From Ophioderma brevispina (lineage: Eukaryota; Echinodermata; Ophiuroidea; Amphilepidida; Ophiodermatidae), in the NCBI GenBank assembly GCA_023653785.1, contig JAMKCH010078537.1, forward strand, positions 1 to 64,000: a stretch of DNA of 64,000 nucleotides. The letters run 5' to 3'. Position 1 is the stretch's first letter. The number at the start of each line of letters is the position of its first letter. Of the stretch, positions 62,194-64,000 are shown in pieces. The position numbers and the translations under genes were made by a program. The notes beneath the pieces are model-generated. The model did no database searches. It had not been told where the DNA came from and saw nothing but the letters and a program-made list of their open reading frames with translations.

Positions 62194-64000
62194 GTAAGTG
62201 GTCTACAAACCGATCCAGTGAAGTTTTAAAGAAATTAGTTTATCATAAAAAAAAAATTTTGAAAGAGCGCCCCCAAATTTTCCAAAAACTTGAGTTGAGG
62301 ATTTTACAAGGTTGTAGGGTAACTGAAACTAGTAAAATATCCCTGTGAATGGTTATTAAAGCTCAAATGTCTATTGTCCAAACGAAGCTTGGAAGTTTTA
62401 GTAGGAATATTAAATATCGGAGGGTCTCCGATAATAATTTCAACGGCTCATGGAAACAGCCATTCCAATATTTGAAATAATAGCCGGGGAAACTAGCCCC
62501 TGTAGTTGTCTGCGCTCATCCATTCGTTGTTTTATTGGTTCAATCAAGTCAAGTTACAGGTCATTTTCTTGAGGTGGCATTATTTCATCATGGACGGACA
62601 TTAAACTTAGCATTTTCCACTCTGCCGTAAGACAATCGGGATCCCATTTCTAATTACAAACTTCTCGTCGCAGGATAACTGTGTAAAAAATATTCAAAAT
62701 TTTGAAAATTGGGGGTGCATCTTCAAATGTGCTGTTTGCTTTAAAACGGAATTATAAAACGTGTGCTTACAGAAGAAACTCCACAGAATTAAAGGACCTA
62801 CTGTGAATTACACTAGTTTCACTTGTAAAGGGTAGCCATGGGCACCAAAAAGATTGTAGCGATGATGTCTGTGATATGTTATCGTTAGAACATATCACAG
62901 TGTGAGATTAGCAGTGGTAAAGTGACTATCTTTATTTTAGAGACAATTTTAAAGGACAAATTATAAAACAATCAAAAACATTCATATTTTTAAAATGCTA
63001 ATGCGACGACCCAAACGAGGACCATATCTCCACGTAGTATGTGGGGGGAGTTGTTTTTTTTTTTCATTTAAATTACCATTCTATTAACATCAATTTCACA
63101 TAACTTGACATTGTTATGTTATTAATGTATACAAAAAATCGTGTTATGTTAATCAACATCATTTCCCCCTTAACATATTACACTTATCATGTCACGTTCA
63201 TTATATAATATCGTGTCAAATTGTGTACTTCGTTCAAATTTTCAGTTCATTGCAACATTATACATGTATTCTACAAGGCCCCGTTATGTTCATTATCTTT
63301 CGTTACTATTTCTCTTATCGTATCAATATTCCATTGAAAACCAAAAGTTGTAAAATATATATCGTTATCATGTGAAAGTGTCTTATATTTTTTCCCGTAA
63401 ACATGTACCAATAGATTTTCTAGAGGTAAAATTCTTCAAAATTTTAAATTACATTACATTACATTGTAAAATTAAATGGAGATCTATATTATTTTATTTT
63501 AAGCTTAGTTTAAGTTTCTGTTTAAACAAAAATATGACATTAGGGTGTTTTCCATACTTGTATTTACTCACACACATTTTTGCAATTGCTATACCTTATT
63601 TATCAAATTGTTGTTTTTGATTATTGCTTAGAATAGCCAAATAGAAACATCGAAATTGTAATTCAATTTTGTAACCTAAAAAAATATTTATTAACAATTC
63701 TGGTAACTCTTTCCAATTAACTGCACTGTTTACAGTTAAAGAAAAAGTGCTCATGTGATTCTTTTCTTTTCATGTCTCACACAGTTCTGAATTTGCTTTT
63801 CCAATCTTATATAACAAAATAGTTGTAGGTTAGGATATATATGCGGACTATTTCCCAATTAACGTTTTTAATTTTGGTTCTTTAATAGCATACACCTATT
63901 AGTCCTTATTTCATTCCATTCAAAAATTATGATTGGAAACTTTTTTTCCCAAAAGTGCTCACTAATTGGTCTTACAATTAGTTTTGAAACCATAATATTG
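62194..64000. other. Non-coding tail of the window
   Basis: Contains a hairpin TGTGATATGTT / AACATATCACA (62869-62900). A GCGCCCCCAAATTTTCC / AATTGGGGGTGC-like inverted pair lies at about 62265-62285 and 62703-62718. Repeated TGTTATGTTATT-type AT-rich words lie at 63110-63310. No coding recognised. Confidence 0.35.

Noticed and set aside
62262..62720. MITE bounded by the CCCCCAAATTTTCC / AATTGGGGGTGC pair
   Set aside because: The inverted match is short and A/T-biased, with no target duplication.

Overview
The window is AT-rich eukaryotic nuclear DNA from an invertebrate animal. It has no bacterial-style gene packing, it has consensus GT/AG splice sites, and it is crowded with decayed non-LTR retrotransposons, MITEs, long inverted-repeat elements, SINE-like tRNA derivatives and trinucleotide microsatellites. 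An IL-17-type cytokine gene, a C2H2 zinc-finger array and CR1/L2-like retroelements fit a marine bilaterian (echinoderm, hemichordate, cephalochordate or mollusc). I cannot place it further from the sequence alone.

The clearest host gene is a four-exon IL-17-family cytokine on the + strand: TATA box near 43355, start codon directly followed by a donor at 43466-43468, a signal-peptide/CPW exon at about 44432-44832, a cystine-knot core exon at 48918-49079 and a terminal exon at 49812-49875. Its 4.1 kb second intron holds a long-terminal-inverted-repeat transposon (about 45570-48140), and a second palindromic element (47208-48001) sits inside that one. Exon 2 reads as IL-17 only if several single-base losses are allowed. 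Two near-identical tandem duplications (19721-25230 and about 37101-38025) also differ largely by small indels, so the likely reading is an imperfectly polished long-read assembly. Genuine pseudogenisation is the alternative.

Layout. 1-1425: direct repeats, one split by a piggyBac-like TTAA MITE. 1770-3840: two non-LTR retrotransposon fragments. 5721-6107: a MITE. 6450-6900: short tandem duplications. 9410-10150: a minisatellite of about 145 bp units. 14455-15260: a CR1/L2 3' end. 19721-25345: tandemly duplicated broken zinc-finger array. 25690-26115: tRNA-derived SINE-like copy. 28090-29245, 35370-36480, 41160-42960 and 56500-58480: non-LTR fragments. 29965-30700 (+) and 32690-33350 (-): two copies of one retroelement C-terminus with very different base composition. 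32490-38200: a dispersed AT-rich repeat family carrying trinucleotide arrays. 43350-49880: the IL-17 gene. 50010-51081: a palindromic element with a hAT-type MITE inserted in it. 51890-53395: another long inverted repeat. 53684-53797: a 114-base A tract. 58752-59018: a TA-flanked palindromic MITE. 61773-62193: a possible cysteine-rich exon of an unknown gene. The rest is non-coding with no gene I can support.
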